A stretch of DNA of 49,383 nucleotides from Streptomyces flaveus (GTDB taxonomy: Bacteria; Actinomycetota; Actinomycetes; Streptomycetales; Streptomycetaceae). Location: assembly GCF_014647675.1 (NCBI RefSeq), contig NZ_BMPQ01000009.1, positions 93,157 to 142,539 on the forward strand, in the 5' to 3' direction. The position numbers were made by a program, and so were the translations under genes. Of the stretch, positions 16,833 through 24,790 are shown piece by piece (positions within the stretch are counted from its first letter, which is position 1; the number at the start of each line of letters is the position of its first letter). The notes below the pieces were generated by a model that was not told the DNA's origin, did not search any database, and saw nothing but the letters and a program-made list of their open reading frames with translations.

Positions 16833-17999
16833 TCAGATCAGGAAGTCCCGTGCGATCCGCTCCCCCACGTCCTCCAGAAGCGGACCCGCCTCGGCGATGC
16901 AGCGCGCCACGTCGGGCTCCACGTCCGTCAGGGGGTACGCCCGGCGGATGCCCGCCCGGCCGAGGGCCTCCGGAGGAAGGGCGAGGCGGCCGCAGACCGC
17001 GATGACCTCCTTGTCGGCGGCGCGAGCGACGGCGGCGACCCCGGCGGGAGCCTTGCCGTGGAGGGTCTGCTCGTCGAGGGAGCCCTCACCGGTGATGACG
17101 AGCGTGGCCCGTTCCAGGGCGGTGGCGAAGCCGAGGACGTCGAGCATCACCTCGATCCCGGGCCGGAAGCTCGCGCCGAGGCCCACAAGAGCCCCGTACC
17201 CGATACCGCCTGCGGCCCCCGCACCGGGCGCCACGGCGTACTCCGCGGCCCTGTCCCCGATCGTCTTCTCCAGAACCGCGGAGTAATGCGCGAGGGAAGC
17301 ATCCAGGGCCGCCACGTCGTCCGGAGACGCCCCCTTCTGCGGGCCGTACACCGCGGCCGCGCCCTTCGGCCCGGTCAGTGGATTGTCCACGTCGCTCGCG
17401 AGGACGACGTCGACCGAGCCGAGACGGGGATCGAGCCCGGACAGATCGGCCGTGGCGAGGTCCCGCAGGGGCCCGCCGCCGGGAGGCAGCGGCTCCCCTT
17501 TCTCGTCCAGGAAGCGAGCCCCGAGCGCGGCCAGCATCCCCGCGCCCCCGTCCGTGGTGGCGCTGCCGCCCACCCCGAAGACGATCGTCCGCGCCCCGGC
17601 GTCCAGGGCGGCCCGCAGCAGCTCTCCGGACCCGTACGTGGACGCGGTGAGCGGAGCGAGGACGCCGAGCGGCAGCCGCTGCAAGCCGCTGGCCTCGGCC
17701 ATCTCCACGACCGCCGTGTCGCCGCGCAGCGCGTACGCGGCGGTGACCTCGTCCCCGAGCGGTCCGGCGACCCGTACCTCACGCCGCTCGAACCCGGCCG
17801 CGACCGCGGCGTCGACCGTGCCGTCGCCACCGTCGGCCACCGGCAGTGCCTCGACCTCGACGCGTGGCGCGACCCGGTGCAGCCCGGCCGTCACCCGTTG
17901 CGCGACCTCCACGGCCGTGAGCGAGCCCTTGAACTTGTCCGCGGCGATGAGCACCCGCTGGGTACGGCCCCGGGTCCGGTTCACTGCAGCGTCCGCCAC
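16833..17999 (-). CDS. Glycerate kinase (GarK/GlxK family)
   Basis: A 388-residue kinase that phosphorylates glycerate, linking glyoxylate, glycine or hexarate breakdown to glycolysis. Landmarks of the family are VLIAADKFKGSLTA near the N-terminus, LPVADGGDGTVDA, FGVGGSATTDGGAGM and VITGEGSLDEQT. A GTG at 17999 is chosen: GGAG lies six bases upstream and it leaves a normal N-terminus; an upstream ATG at 18038 would add 13 unlikely residues. It is transcribed alone and convergent with the PucR-type gene. A link to the glyoxylate made by the ethylmalonyl-CoA pathway is metabolically attractive but not shown. Confidence 0.93.
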   Translation of the reverse strand: MADAAVNRTRGRTQRVLIAADKFKGSLTAVEVAQRVTAGLHRVAPRVEVEALPVADGGDGTVDAAVAAGFERREVRVAGPLGDEVTAAYALRGDTAVVEMAEASGLQRLPLGVLAPLTASTYGSGELLRAALDAGARTIVFGVGGSATTDGGAGMLAALGARFLDEKGEPLPPGGGPLRDLATADLSGLDPRLGSVDVVLASDVDNPLTGPKGAAAVYGPQKGASPDDVAALDASLAHYSAVLEKTIGDRAAEYAVAPGAGAAGGIGYGALVGLGASFRPGIEVMLDVLGFATALERATLVITGEGSLDEQTLHGKAPAGVAAVARAADKEVIAVCGRLALPPEALGRAGIRRAYPLTDVEPDVARCIAEAGPLLEDVGERIARDFLI

Positions 18000-18128
18000 C
18001 TGATACTCCCCTTGTTCTCCGGGCCTTGCGCATGTCAAGGCAGTCGCGCCGCTGTGACCCTAACCGGCTGGGGCGGGCGCTGCCCAGGCCGAATCCCGCA
18101 CCCTGGACAGCGCCTCGGTGAACGCCGG

Positions 18129-18446
18129 TCACTCAGCCGTCGCGGCGCCCGGGGAGTCGTACATCTGGTGCGTCAGTGTCCCGCTGCCGCCGAACGGGAT
18201 GCTGATGTGCTCCAGCACGTCCTCGAAGGTGTCGGCGTCGCCCATCCGGACGTTGCCGACGTCCCCGGTCGTGACCAGCGGATCGCCGGGCGCGGCGTGG
18301 GCGGGGGCCGCCGCGGCGGCGGACAGGGCGGCGACAGCGGCGGCGACCGCCAGGACGGCCGTACGGCTCTTCGGCCCCACGGAATGAGTGGGACGCAGGG
18401 ACTGACGCATGGACTGGACGGAACGCACGGAACGCATGGAACGCAT
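18129..18446 (-). CDS. Small secreted protein of unknown function
   Basis: A predicted 105-residue protein. The ATG at 18446 has GGAG four bases upstream; a TTG at 18464 is an alternative. A basic N-terminus is followed by a clear signal peptide (hydrophobic Ala/Val run) ending at PAHA|APGD, giving a mature peptide of about 50 residues rich in Asp and Gly with GDVGNVRMGDADTFEDV. The first codons are a short direct repeat of ATGCGTTCC, so the extreme N-terminus (MRSMRSVRSVQSM) may vary in length. I do not recognise a family. It is divergent from the ADP-ribosylglycohydrolase gene. Confidence 0.6.
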   Translation of the reverse strand: MRSMRSVRSVQSMRQSLRPTHSVGPKSRTAVLAVAAAVAALSAAAAAPAHAAPGDPLVTTGDVGNVRMGDADTFEDVLEHISIPFGGSGTLTHQMYDSPGAATAE

Positions 18447-18556
18447 GGAACTCCAAACCCGCAATACGAATAAAACCCGACGAGACTCTCATGTGGCACG
18501 GGGCGGGAATGGCCATAAACCAGGCAGGACGGACAGGAATTCGGTAGACCGGACGT

Positions 18557-19624
18557 ATGACCCTTGTCGGTGTTGACGTCGCGGACCGCGTTCTCGGGGG
18601 CTGGCTGGGCCGGATCGCGGGCAACATGCTCGGCAAACCGGTCGAGCGGGGCGACCACTGGACGCGGGACCGCATCGACCGCTATCTGCGGCAGGCCGAC
18701 GCCCTGCCGCTCACCGACTATCTGCCCGAGCCCGTCGAGCCGGGCGTCGAGCTGGAGCTGCGCCCCGAGTGGCGTGAGTGCGTACGCGGCCGGATCCACG
18801 GCAGCTGCCGGGACGACGACGTGGACTACGCGATCCTCGGCCTGGATCTTCTGGAGACGTACGGCTTCGGCTTCAGTACGGAGCAGGTCGGCGAGCTGTG
18901 GCTGCTGCGGCTGCCGTATCTGCAGACGTTCACGGCGGAGCGCGCCGCGTACCGGAACCTCGCGGACGGTCTGAAACCGCCGCTGACCGCGACGTACGAC
19001 AACCCCTACCAGGAGTGGATCGGCGCCCTCATCCGCGCCGACATCTACGGCTGGACCAGTCCGGGCGAACCGCGCCGCGCGGCCTCCCTCGCGCGTCGCG
19101 ACGCCGTCCTGTCGCACACCGGCAACGGCGTGTACGGGGCGATGTGGGCGGCGGCGCTGGTGGCCGCCGCGTTCACCGCGCCGACCGTGCGCGCCGCCCT
19201 TGAGACCGCGCTGACGGTGATCCCGGCGAGCAGCCGTCTGTCCCGCACCGTACGCCGTGTGCTCTCGCTCCACGAGTCCCGGTTGTCCTGGGAGGAGACG
19301 CTCAGCACCCTCGCCGAGGAGACGTCCGGCCTCGGCTGGATCCACACCATCCCGAACGCCGCGGTCCTGACAGCCGGACTCCTGTACGGCGACGGGGACT
19401 TCACCCGCACCATCGCCCTGACCGTACGAGGCGGCCTCGACACGGACTCGAACGGCGCCACCGCGGGCTCGGTCGCCGGCGTCCTGGGCGGCGCCACCGC
19501 GATCCCGCCCCAGTGGAAGGACCCACTGGAGGACACGGTCCGCAGCGCGGTGTTCGGCTTCGACGGCGTACGGATCAGCGAACTGGCCCGGCGGACGGTG
19601 CGGTTGGCGAAAACGGAGCCGTGA
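18557..19624 (+). CDS. ADP-ribosylglycohydrolase family protein
   Basis: A 355-residue all-helical hydrolase of the DraG/ARH family, which removes ADP-ribose from modified proteins or nucleic acids or cleaves related N-glycosidic bonds. The dinuclear metal-site motifs are both visible: RDDDVDYA near residues 85-91 and GGLDTDSNGATAGS near residues 293-306. No signal peptide, so it should be cytosolic. It opens a run of plus-strand genes (ADP-ribosylglycohydrolase, Nudix, kinase, sirtuin). The start ATG is the first of the conserved region and is separated by 110 bases from the divergent secreted protein. Confidence 0.88.
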   Translation: MTLVGVDVADRVLGGWLGRIAGNMLGKPVERGDHWTRDRIDRYLRQADALPLTDYLPEPVEPGVELELRPEWRECVRGRIHGSCRDDDVDYAILGLDLLETYGFGFSTEQVGELWLLRLPYLQTFTAERAAYRNLADGLKPPLTATYDNPYQEWIGALIRADIYGWTSPGEPRRAASLARRDAVLSHTGNGVYGAMWAAALVAAAFTAPTVRAALETALTVIPASSRLSRTVRRVLSLHESRLSWEETLSTLAEETSGLGWIHTIPNAAVLTAGLLYGDGDFTRTIALTVRGGLDTDSNGATAGSVAGVLGGATAIPPQWKDPLEDTVRSAVFGFDGVRISELARRTVRLAKTEP

Positions 19625-19670
19625 CGATTCGCGGCTCAGCCTCGCGGCGTGCCCTCGTTACGCTTCCCCA

Positions 19671-20162
19671 ATGACCACTCCTGACTACGCCACGTACATC
19701 GCCGGTCTCCCCCGGGTCCTCGCCGGCGCCGCCCTGCTCCTCCGCGACGCCGAGGGCCGCGTGCTGCTCGTCGAGCCCAACTACCGCGAGGGGTGGGCGC
19801 TGCCCGGCGGAACCGTCGAGTCCGACGCGGGCGAGACTCCGCGGCAGGGTGCCCGCCGGGAGACCGTGGAGGAGATCGGCCTGGACCTGGAGGTCGGCCG
19901 GCTGCTCGCGGTGGACTGGGTACCGGGTGCCGGGCGCCCGCCGATCGTGGCGTATCTGTACGACGGTGGTGTTCTGCGCGAGGACCAGTTCAAGGCGATC
20001 CGCCTCCAGGAGGAGGAGCTGCTGTCCTGGCGTCTCGTATCGCGCGAGGAACTCGGCGAATACCTTCCGGGTGCCCTGGGGCGGCGAGTACTGGCCGCAC
20101 TCGACTCCCTCGCCGAGGGCTCGGGGACGGCCGAGCTGGAGAACGGTCACCGGGTGGCCTGA
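19671..20162 (+). CDS. Nudix hydrolase
   Basis: A 163-residue Nudix protein. The Nudix box GETPRQGARRETVEEIGL is intact, with the REx2EE core that binds magnesium; there are two extra residues between GGTVE and GE compared with the minimal box. It hydrolyses a nucleoside diphosphate linked to some group; the substrate cannot be read from sequence. Adjacent to an ADP-ribosylglycohydrolase, ADP-ribose is a candidate substrate. It starts 46 bases after the preceding stop. Confidence 0.87.
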   Translation: MTTPDYATYIAGLPRVLAGAALLLRDAEGRVLLVEPNYREGWALPGGTVESDAGETPRQGARRETVEEIGLDLEVGRLLAVDWVPGAGRPPIVAYLYDGGVLREDQFKAIRLQEEELLSWRLVSREELGEYLPGALGRRVLAALDSLAEGSGTAELENGHRVA

Positions 20163-20330
20163 CCGACGTATACGAACCGTTTCGGCCAACCAACTACCTG
20201 AAAATGGTCCCCAATTGTCACTCCAACCCCTATTCTAACTTTCAAGTGCGCACGGGCGATCCTGCTCCGCGCACCTCGTCCCAGAGCTGGGGCACCCCTG
20301 CGCATGCCCCGAGAACAGGCAGCTGAGGTC

Positions 20331-22598
20331 ATGGAACCACTGGGCCCAGAGGATCCCGAGGAGCTAGGTCCCTACCGCCTCCTGGCGCGGCTCGGCGCAG
20401 GGGGTATGGGCCAGGTCTATCTGGCCGCCTCCTCGCACGGACGCGCGGTCGCGGTCAAGGTCATCCGCCCCGAGAAGCTCGCGGACCGGACCTTCCGTAT
20501 CCGCTTCCGTCGGGAGGTGGCGGCGGCGCAGGCGGTCGGCGGCAGATACACGGTGCCTTTGGTGGACGCCGATCCGGAGGCCGCGACGCCCTGGCTGGCC
20601 ACCCCCTACATACCCGGTCCGACCCTGGAAGAGGCGGTCGCCGAGCACGGACCGTTGCCGGTGCCGTCGGTGCTGGTCCTGGGAGCCTGCGCCGCTCAGG
20701 CGCTGCTCGACGTGCACTCCGCGGGACTGGTGCACCGCGACCTCAAACCGTCCAATGTGCTGCTCGCCGCCGACGGTCCGCGCGTCATCGACTTCGGCAT
20801 CGTCCGGGCGAACGACGGCTATGACCTCACCAACGCCGGAACCATCTTCGGGTCCCTCGAGTACATGTGTCCCGAGCAGGCCACCGGCGCTCCGACCGGG
20901 CCGGCCGGGGACGTCTTCTCCCTCGGTTCGGTGCTCACGTACGCCGCTTCCGGTCACGCCCCGTTCATCGGCTCCGCGGCGGCCACCCTTCTCTACCAGG
21001 TGGTGCACGACGCGCCCGACCTGACGGGCGTACCCAAGCCGTTGGACGAGATCATCAGCCTGTGTCTCCCCAAGGATCCGCATCTTCGGATCAGTGCGGA
21101 CCGGCTGTACGCGGCCTGTGCGCCCGGCGGAGTGGAGCAGACGCTGGAGCACGGTTGGCTGCCCGCGCCGGTGGCGTCGTCGATCGCCCGCCGTACGGCG
21201 GCCTTGAGGGCTCTCGACACCCCGTCGCGCACCCGATCGCGCGACCGGGTCCCGGTCTCCGCCGTCCGGGGCGGCCCGGCTCCGCGCGCGTACGGCCGGT
21301 ACGGGGCGCCCTCTACGCCGCCGGCAGGCCGCTCCTACGACTCCGGCCATGTGTCCGAGGTGCCCGCCATCCCCGGGCCCCGCGGACCGGAACCCTCCGC
21401 CTCCCCCGTGCATCGCCAGGCCCCTTCACGACGTGGCCTCTCCCGGCGCGCGATTCTCGCCGCGTCGGCGGGCACCACCGCCGCCGTCGTCACCACCGCT
21501 CTGCTGATCACCCGGGGAGACAAGGCGGACAAACAGTCCGTGGAACCGCTCGGCCCTGCTCCGCGGCCGCTCTGGACGTACCGCAGCGATCCGCTGCTTC
21601 AGGCACCGGCCGTGTTCAAGGGTGGGACGGCGCTGGTGAAGACCCGCCCCGGCAATCTGGTCGCCCTCGACCTCAAGGACGGAACACGGCCCAAGTGGGT
21701 CTACCGGGGCATCAGCCAGTCGCCCACCCCGGTCGTTTTCGCCAGCGACGCCGCGGTCGCACTGGGCGAGGGCGCGACGGTGATCGGTGTCGATCCGGAC
21801 AAGGGCACGGAGCGTTTCACGTACGACTTCGGAGCGGATTTCCGGTTCGACACACTGTTCGGCAAGACCAGTGACCGTGTCGTCACCGTCTTCGGTCTCC
21901 GACTCCAGCGCGAGTCCGATGAGCAGGGTGTGGCGACGTCCACGAACACGGTCTTCGGCATCGACCTCGATGCCGGCCGGGCCGTCATCACGCCCATCAG
22001 CCCCGAGGACGTGGGGATCCCGCTGGAACCGGTCGTCTTCCCCGGAAATTTCATCTACGCCGACGGATTTCGCAATGTGACGGCCCGGAGCACCACCGAC
22101 GGCAGCGGTGTTCGGTGGAGGCATCCCGTCGGCTACGACCTCCGGCCGGCTCTGGCGGTGCTGGACCGAACGGTCTTCGCCGTCGGCCGGGAACTCATGG
22201 CGCTCCACCTCGCCACCGGGCGGACCCGCTGGAATGTGCGCGCCGAACGTGGCCAGTTCGCCTCCCTCGGCGCCGCCGGCAACACGGTCTACGCCACCGG
22301 AACGGCCCCCTCCGGCGTGTACGCCTTCAACGCGGCGAACGGCAACAAGCGCTGGTTCTGCCCGACCCCACGCCTCAACACCGACCACCCGATCGTCGTC
22401 GGCCCCCGTGAGGTCTACGTCCCGGCCTTCCAGAACGGCAACGGCTTCTACGCGATCGACGCCGCTCGGGGCAAGCTCCTGTGGAACTTCACCGACGGCC
22501 TGGAGACCGGCGTCCACGACTGGCAGCTCGCCACCGACGGCGCCGGGCACCTGGTGGCCCACCATTACGACCGGACGTACGGGGTGCCGACTCCCTGA
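20331..22598 (+). CDS. Receptor-like Ser/Thr protein kinase with extracytoplasmic PQQ-type beta-propeller
   Basis: A 755-residue membrane kinase. The cytoplasmic kinase domain (about residues 14-275) has the glycine loop LGAGGMGQVY, Lys43, catalytic HRDLKPSN (Asp137), DFG at 154-156 and a PEQ in place of APE. A proline-rich juxtamembrane linker follows, then one transmembrane helix at about 374-394, then a repeat-containing beta-propeller of the PQQ type, with segments such as LVALDLKDG and MALHLATGRTRW. The propeller should face outside and sense a ligand or the cell wall. Close relatives begin at this MEPLGPEDP; ATG 20304 nine codons upstream is possible. The 168 bases before it are AT-richer than average and probably carry the promoter. 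Confidence 0.9.
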   Translation: MEPLGPEDPEELGPYRLLARLGAGGMGQVYLAASSHGRAVAVKVIRPEKLADRTFRIRFRREVAAAQAVGGRYTVPLVDADPEAATPWLATPYIPGPTLEEAVAEHGPLPVPSVLVLGACAAQALLDVHSAGLVHRDLKPSNVLLAADGPRVIDFGIVRANDGYDLTNAGTIFGSLEYMCPEQATGAPTGPAGDVFSLGSVLTYAASGHAPFIGSAAATLLYQVVHDAPDLTGVPKPLDEIISLCLPKDPHLRISADRLYAACAPGGVEQTLEHGWLPAPVASSIARRTAALRALDTPSRTRSRDRVPVSAVRGGPAPRAYGRYGAPSTPPAGRSYDSGHVSEVPAIPGPRGPEPSASPVHRQAPSRRGLSRRAILAASAGTTAAVVTTALLITRGDKADKQSVEPLGPAPRPLWTYRSDPLLQAPAVFKGGTALVKTRPGNLVALDLKDGTRPKWVYRGISQSPTPVVFASDAAVALGEGATVIGVDPDKGTERFTYDFGADFRFDTLFGKTSDRVVTVFGLRLQRESDEQGVATSTNTVFGIDLDAGRAVITPISPEDVGIPLEPVVFPGNFIYADGFRNVTARSTTDGSGVRWRHPVGYDLRPALAVLDRTVFAVGRELMALHLATGRTRWNVRAERGQFASLGAAGNTVYATGTAPSGVYAFNAANGNKRWFCPTPRLNTDHPIVVGPREVYVPAFQNGNGFYAIDAARGKLLWNFTDGLETGVHDWQLATDGAGHLVAHHYDRTYGVPTP

Positions 22599-22650
22599 CG
22601 GACGCGATATCCGTTGGCTCGGATCGGACGGGGGTCCTTACCCTCGGCTC

Positions 22651-23376
22651 ATGAACAAGCCTCTCGTCTCGATTCTCAGCGGGGCCGGTATCAGCACCGA
22701 CTCCGGCATCCCCGACTACCGCGGCCCCAACGGGCTGTGGCAGCGGGATCCGGAGGCGCAGAAACTCGTGACGTACGAGTACTACATGGGGGATCCGGAG
22801 ATCCGGCGCCGGTCGTGGCAGATGCGGCGGAAGAACCGGACGCTCAAGGCCGAGCCGAACGCCGCGCACCGGGCGGTGGCCGAGCTGGAGCGGGCCGGGG
22901 TGCCGGTGCGGGTGATCACGCAGAACGTGGACGGGCTGCATCAGCTGGCCGGGATGCCGGCCCGCAAGGTGCTCGAACTGCACGGCACCGCACGGACCGT
23001 GGTGTGTACGGGCTGTCAGGCGACGGCCCCGATGGAGGACGCCCTTGCTCGGGTCGCGGCGGGCGAGGAGGATCCGCCGTGCCTGGAGTGCGGCGGGATC
23101 CTGAAGTCGGCGACGGTGATGTTCGGCGAGCGGCTCGACCCCGCGGTCCTCGGCGAGGCGATCGCCATCACCAAGGCCTGCCAGGTGTTCATCGCCGTCG
23201 GCACCAGCCTCCAGGTCCAGCCCGCCGCCGGGCTCGCCGGTCTGGCCGCCGAGCACGGGGCGCGGCTGGTCATCGTCAACGCCGAGCCGACACCGTACGA
23301 CGACCAGGCCGACGAGGTCGTACGGGAGCCGATCGGGACGGCGCTGCCGGAGCTGCTGCGCAAGATCGCCGGTTGA
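22651..23376 (+). CDS. cobB: NAD-dependent protein deacylase (sirtuin, CobB/Sir2)
   Basis: A 241-residue sirtuin. It shows GAGIST and SGIPDYRG for NAD binding, TQNVDGLH, the catalytic His111 in LELHG, and a four-cysteine zinc site (Cys119, Cys122, Cys144, Cys147). It deacylates lysines on metabolic enzymes such as acyl-CoA synthetases while using NAD. It follows the kinase by 52 bases on the same strand. From memory, Streptomyces coelicolor has a sirtuin gene close to its alkyltransferase genes; here about 21 kb of accessory DNA separates sirtuin and ogt. Confidence 0.92.
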   Translation: MNKPLVSILSGAGISTDSGIPDYRGPNGLWQRDPEAQKLVTYEYYMGDPEIRRRSWQMRRKNRTLKAEPNAAHRAVAELERAGVPVRVITQNVDGLHQLAGMPARKVLELHGTARTVVCTGCQATAPMEDALARVAAGEEDPPCLECGGILKSATVMFGERLDPAVLGEAIAITKACQVFIAVGTSLQVQPAAGLAGLAAEHGARLVIVNAEPTPYDDQADEVVREPIGTALPELLRKIAG

Positions 23377-23395
23377 TCGCCACCCTGGCCTCCGG

Positions 23396-24060
23396 TCAGA
23401 CGAGTGCCGCTTCGCGGGCGACCAGCACGGTGGTGAGCCGGTTACTGGTGCCGAGTTTGCGATAGAGGTGTTCCAGATGGGTGTTGACGATGCGGACGGA
23501 AATGGAGAGTCGCTGGGCGATGGATGCCGCGGTGAGACCTTCCGCGAGTAGCGACAGCACGGTCAATTCGCGGGGCGTGATGCCGTATTCGGTGGCGCGC
23601 TGCCGGGGGCCGTGTTCGTCATTCGTGGAAGTCCCTGAGTTTGCCCGGTCGTTCAGGCGTTGCAGCGCCCTCAGGTGTCTGTCGATCCGTATGAGCAGAG
23701 GTTGGATCTGCCTTGCATACGCGCGGTCGTGCTCGGTGACTTTCTTCCCGGAAGCCGACAGATGAGGAAGGAACGGATGGCGTCGGCAGGGGCACGTAAT
23801 GGCAGAGCGAGCTGGTCGTCGACGTCGAAGAGCGTGTGCATCGTCTGATACGTGGAAGTGCGGCGCCAGAAGCCGGGTCCGGCCACGTCCTCGATGGCGA
23901 GGGGGCTCCGGTCGGACGACATGGCGTATTGAGCGGCAATGGGATGGGCTCCCATATTGGTGTGCAGCAACAGGTCCCAGGGAAGGCGGTTGAGGCGGGG
24001 GACGGAGGGAGCCCACGCTTTCACATGACCGGTTCGCCGGGCGAACCTGACCGGCACATC
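23396..24060 (-). pseudogene. LuxR-family regulator, frameshifted and N-terminally truncated
   Basis: Two reading frames together make one protein. The upstream frame encodes a GAF-like sensor part (HVKAWAPS ... DQLALPL ... RSFLICRLPGRK); the downstream frame continues with TEHDRAYARQIQPLL and a LuxR helix-turn-helix (LTVLSLLAEGLTAASIAQRL). The switch lies near 23749-23752, in AGAAAGTCACC read on the minus strand, and is best explained by loss of one base. The usual first 60 or so residues of such regulators are missing: homology stops near 24060, where the tail of a transposase begins on the other strand. The HTH part could still be translated from an internal start, but normal function is unlikely. 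A sequencing error could mimic the frameshift, not the truncation. Confidence 0.75.
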
Positions 24061-24212
24061 ACCCTGGCCATGGCCGCCGCAGCCTGCTGACCAGATTCGC
24101 TCACGCCGTCCGGCACGAAGCCGGTCACATCCTGCACTGGTCACGCTGGCGACGCCATCAGCACCGCGCCCGTCTCAGCCACTACCGCCGCCGAGGCCAT
24201 AGACCCCCGTAA
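24046..24212 (+). mobile_element. Remnant of an insertion-sequence transposase C-terminus (IS701/IS4-like)
   Basis: Two plus-strand frames carry pieces of a transposase C-terminus: DRHITLAMAAAA (ending at 24090), then, after a frameshift, SLLTRFAHAVRHEAGH and HWSRWRRHQHRARLSHYRRR up to a stop near 24212. The Trp/Arg/His-rich tail followed by HYRRR is typical of the C-terminal end of actinobacterial IS701/IS4-type transposases. The rest is absent. It abuts the broken LuxR gene and marks the left edge of the accessory island. Confidence 0.6.
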
Positions 24213-24272
24213 TCTCGGCTGCAGGCCGCGGGTGCGGCCATATTCCGGTGGCGGGCGGGGCGCCGCTCCGAC

Positions 24273-24668
24273 ATGATCGCGCGCATGCCTTCAACAGTGA
24301 CGAACATAGCGATCGACTGTGCAAACGCCTACCGACTGGCGCGGTTCTGGAGCGATGTGACCGGACACCCGCTGGATCCCGAGGACGAACCGGGTGACGA
24401 CGAGACGGAGATCATGCTGCCCGGCGGCCCGGCCTTGCACTTCAACGAGGTTCCAGAGCCGAAGTCGGCCAAGAACAGGCTCCATCTGTGCCTGCGCCCG
24501 GATACCTCACGGGACGCAGAGGTCGAGCGGCTGCTGAAGCTGGGCGCCTCCCTGGTCGCCGATCACCGCAAGCCCGACGGCTGGGGCTGGGTGATTCTCG
24601 CCGACCCGGAAGGCAACGAGTTCTGCATACTGCTGGCCGAATCCGAGCGGGCAGCATTGTCCTCGTGA
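24273..24668 (+). CDS. VOC-superfamily (glyoxalase/bleomycin resistance-like) protein
   Basis: A 131-residue single-chain vicinal-oxygen-chelate protein. It starts with IAIDCANAYRLARFWSDVTG, a typical first beta-alpha unit, and ends with the second-half signature ILADPEGNEFCIL. Such proteins are often annotated as glyoxalase-like and may bind a hydrophobic ligand or catalyse a metal-dependent reaction. The exact role is unknown. ATG 24285 is an alternative start. It is flanked by an IS remnant upstream and the minus-strand GH43 gene downstream. Confidence 0.83.
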   Translation: MIARMPSTVTNIAIDCANAYRLARFWSDVTGHPLDPEDEPGDDETEIMLPGGPALHFNEVPEPKSAKNRLHLCLRPDTSRDAEVERLLKLGASLVADHRKPDGWGWVILADPEGNEFCILLAESERAALSS

Positions 24669-24790
24669 CCTCAGCCCAGCTCAACGAACAGCCCGACCAC
24701 CGGTCACAGCAACTGCGGCTGGAGTACTAGGCGCGGAACATGCCTGCGCCGGTGGTCATTTCGGCGTTCAGGGCGGGGCCGGCGTTCCAC

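Noticed and set aside
16707..18473. 588-codon plus-strand frame opposite glycerate kinase
   Set aside because: It runs through a terminator and two genes in antisense; no family features.
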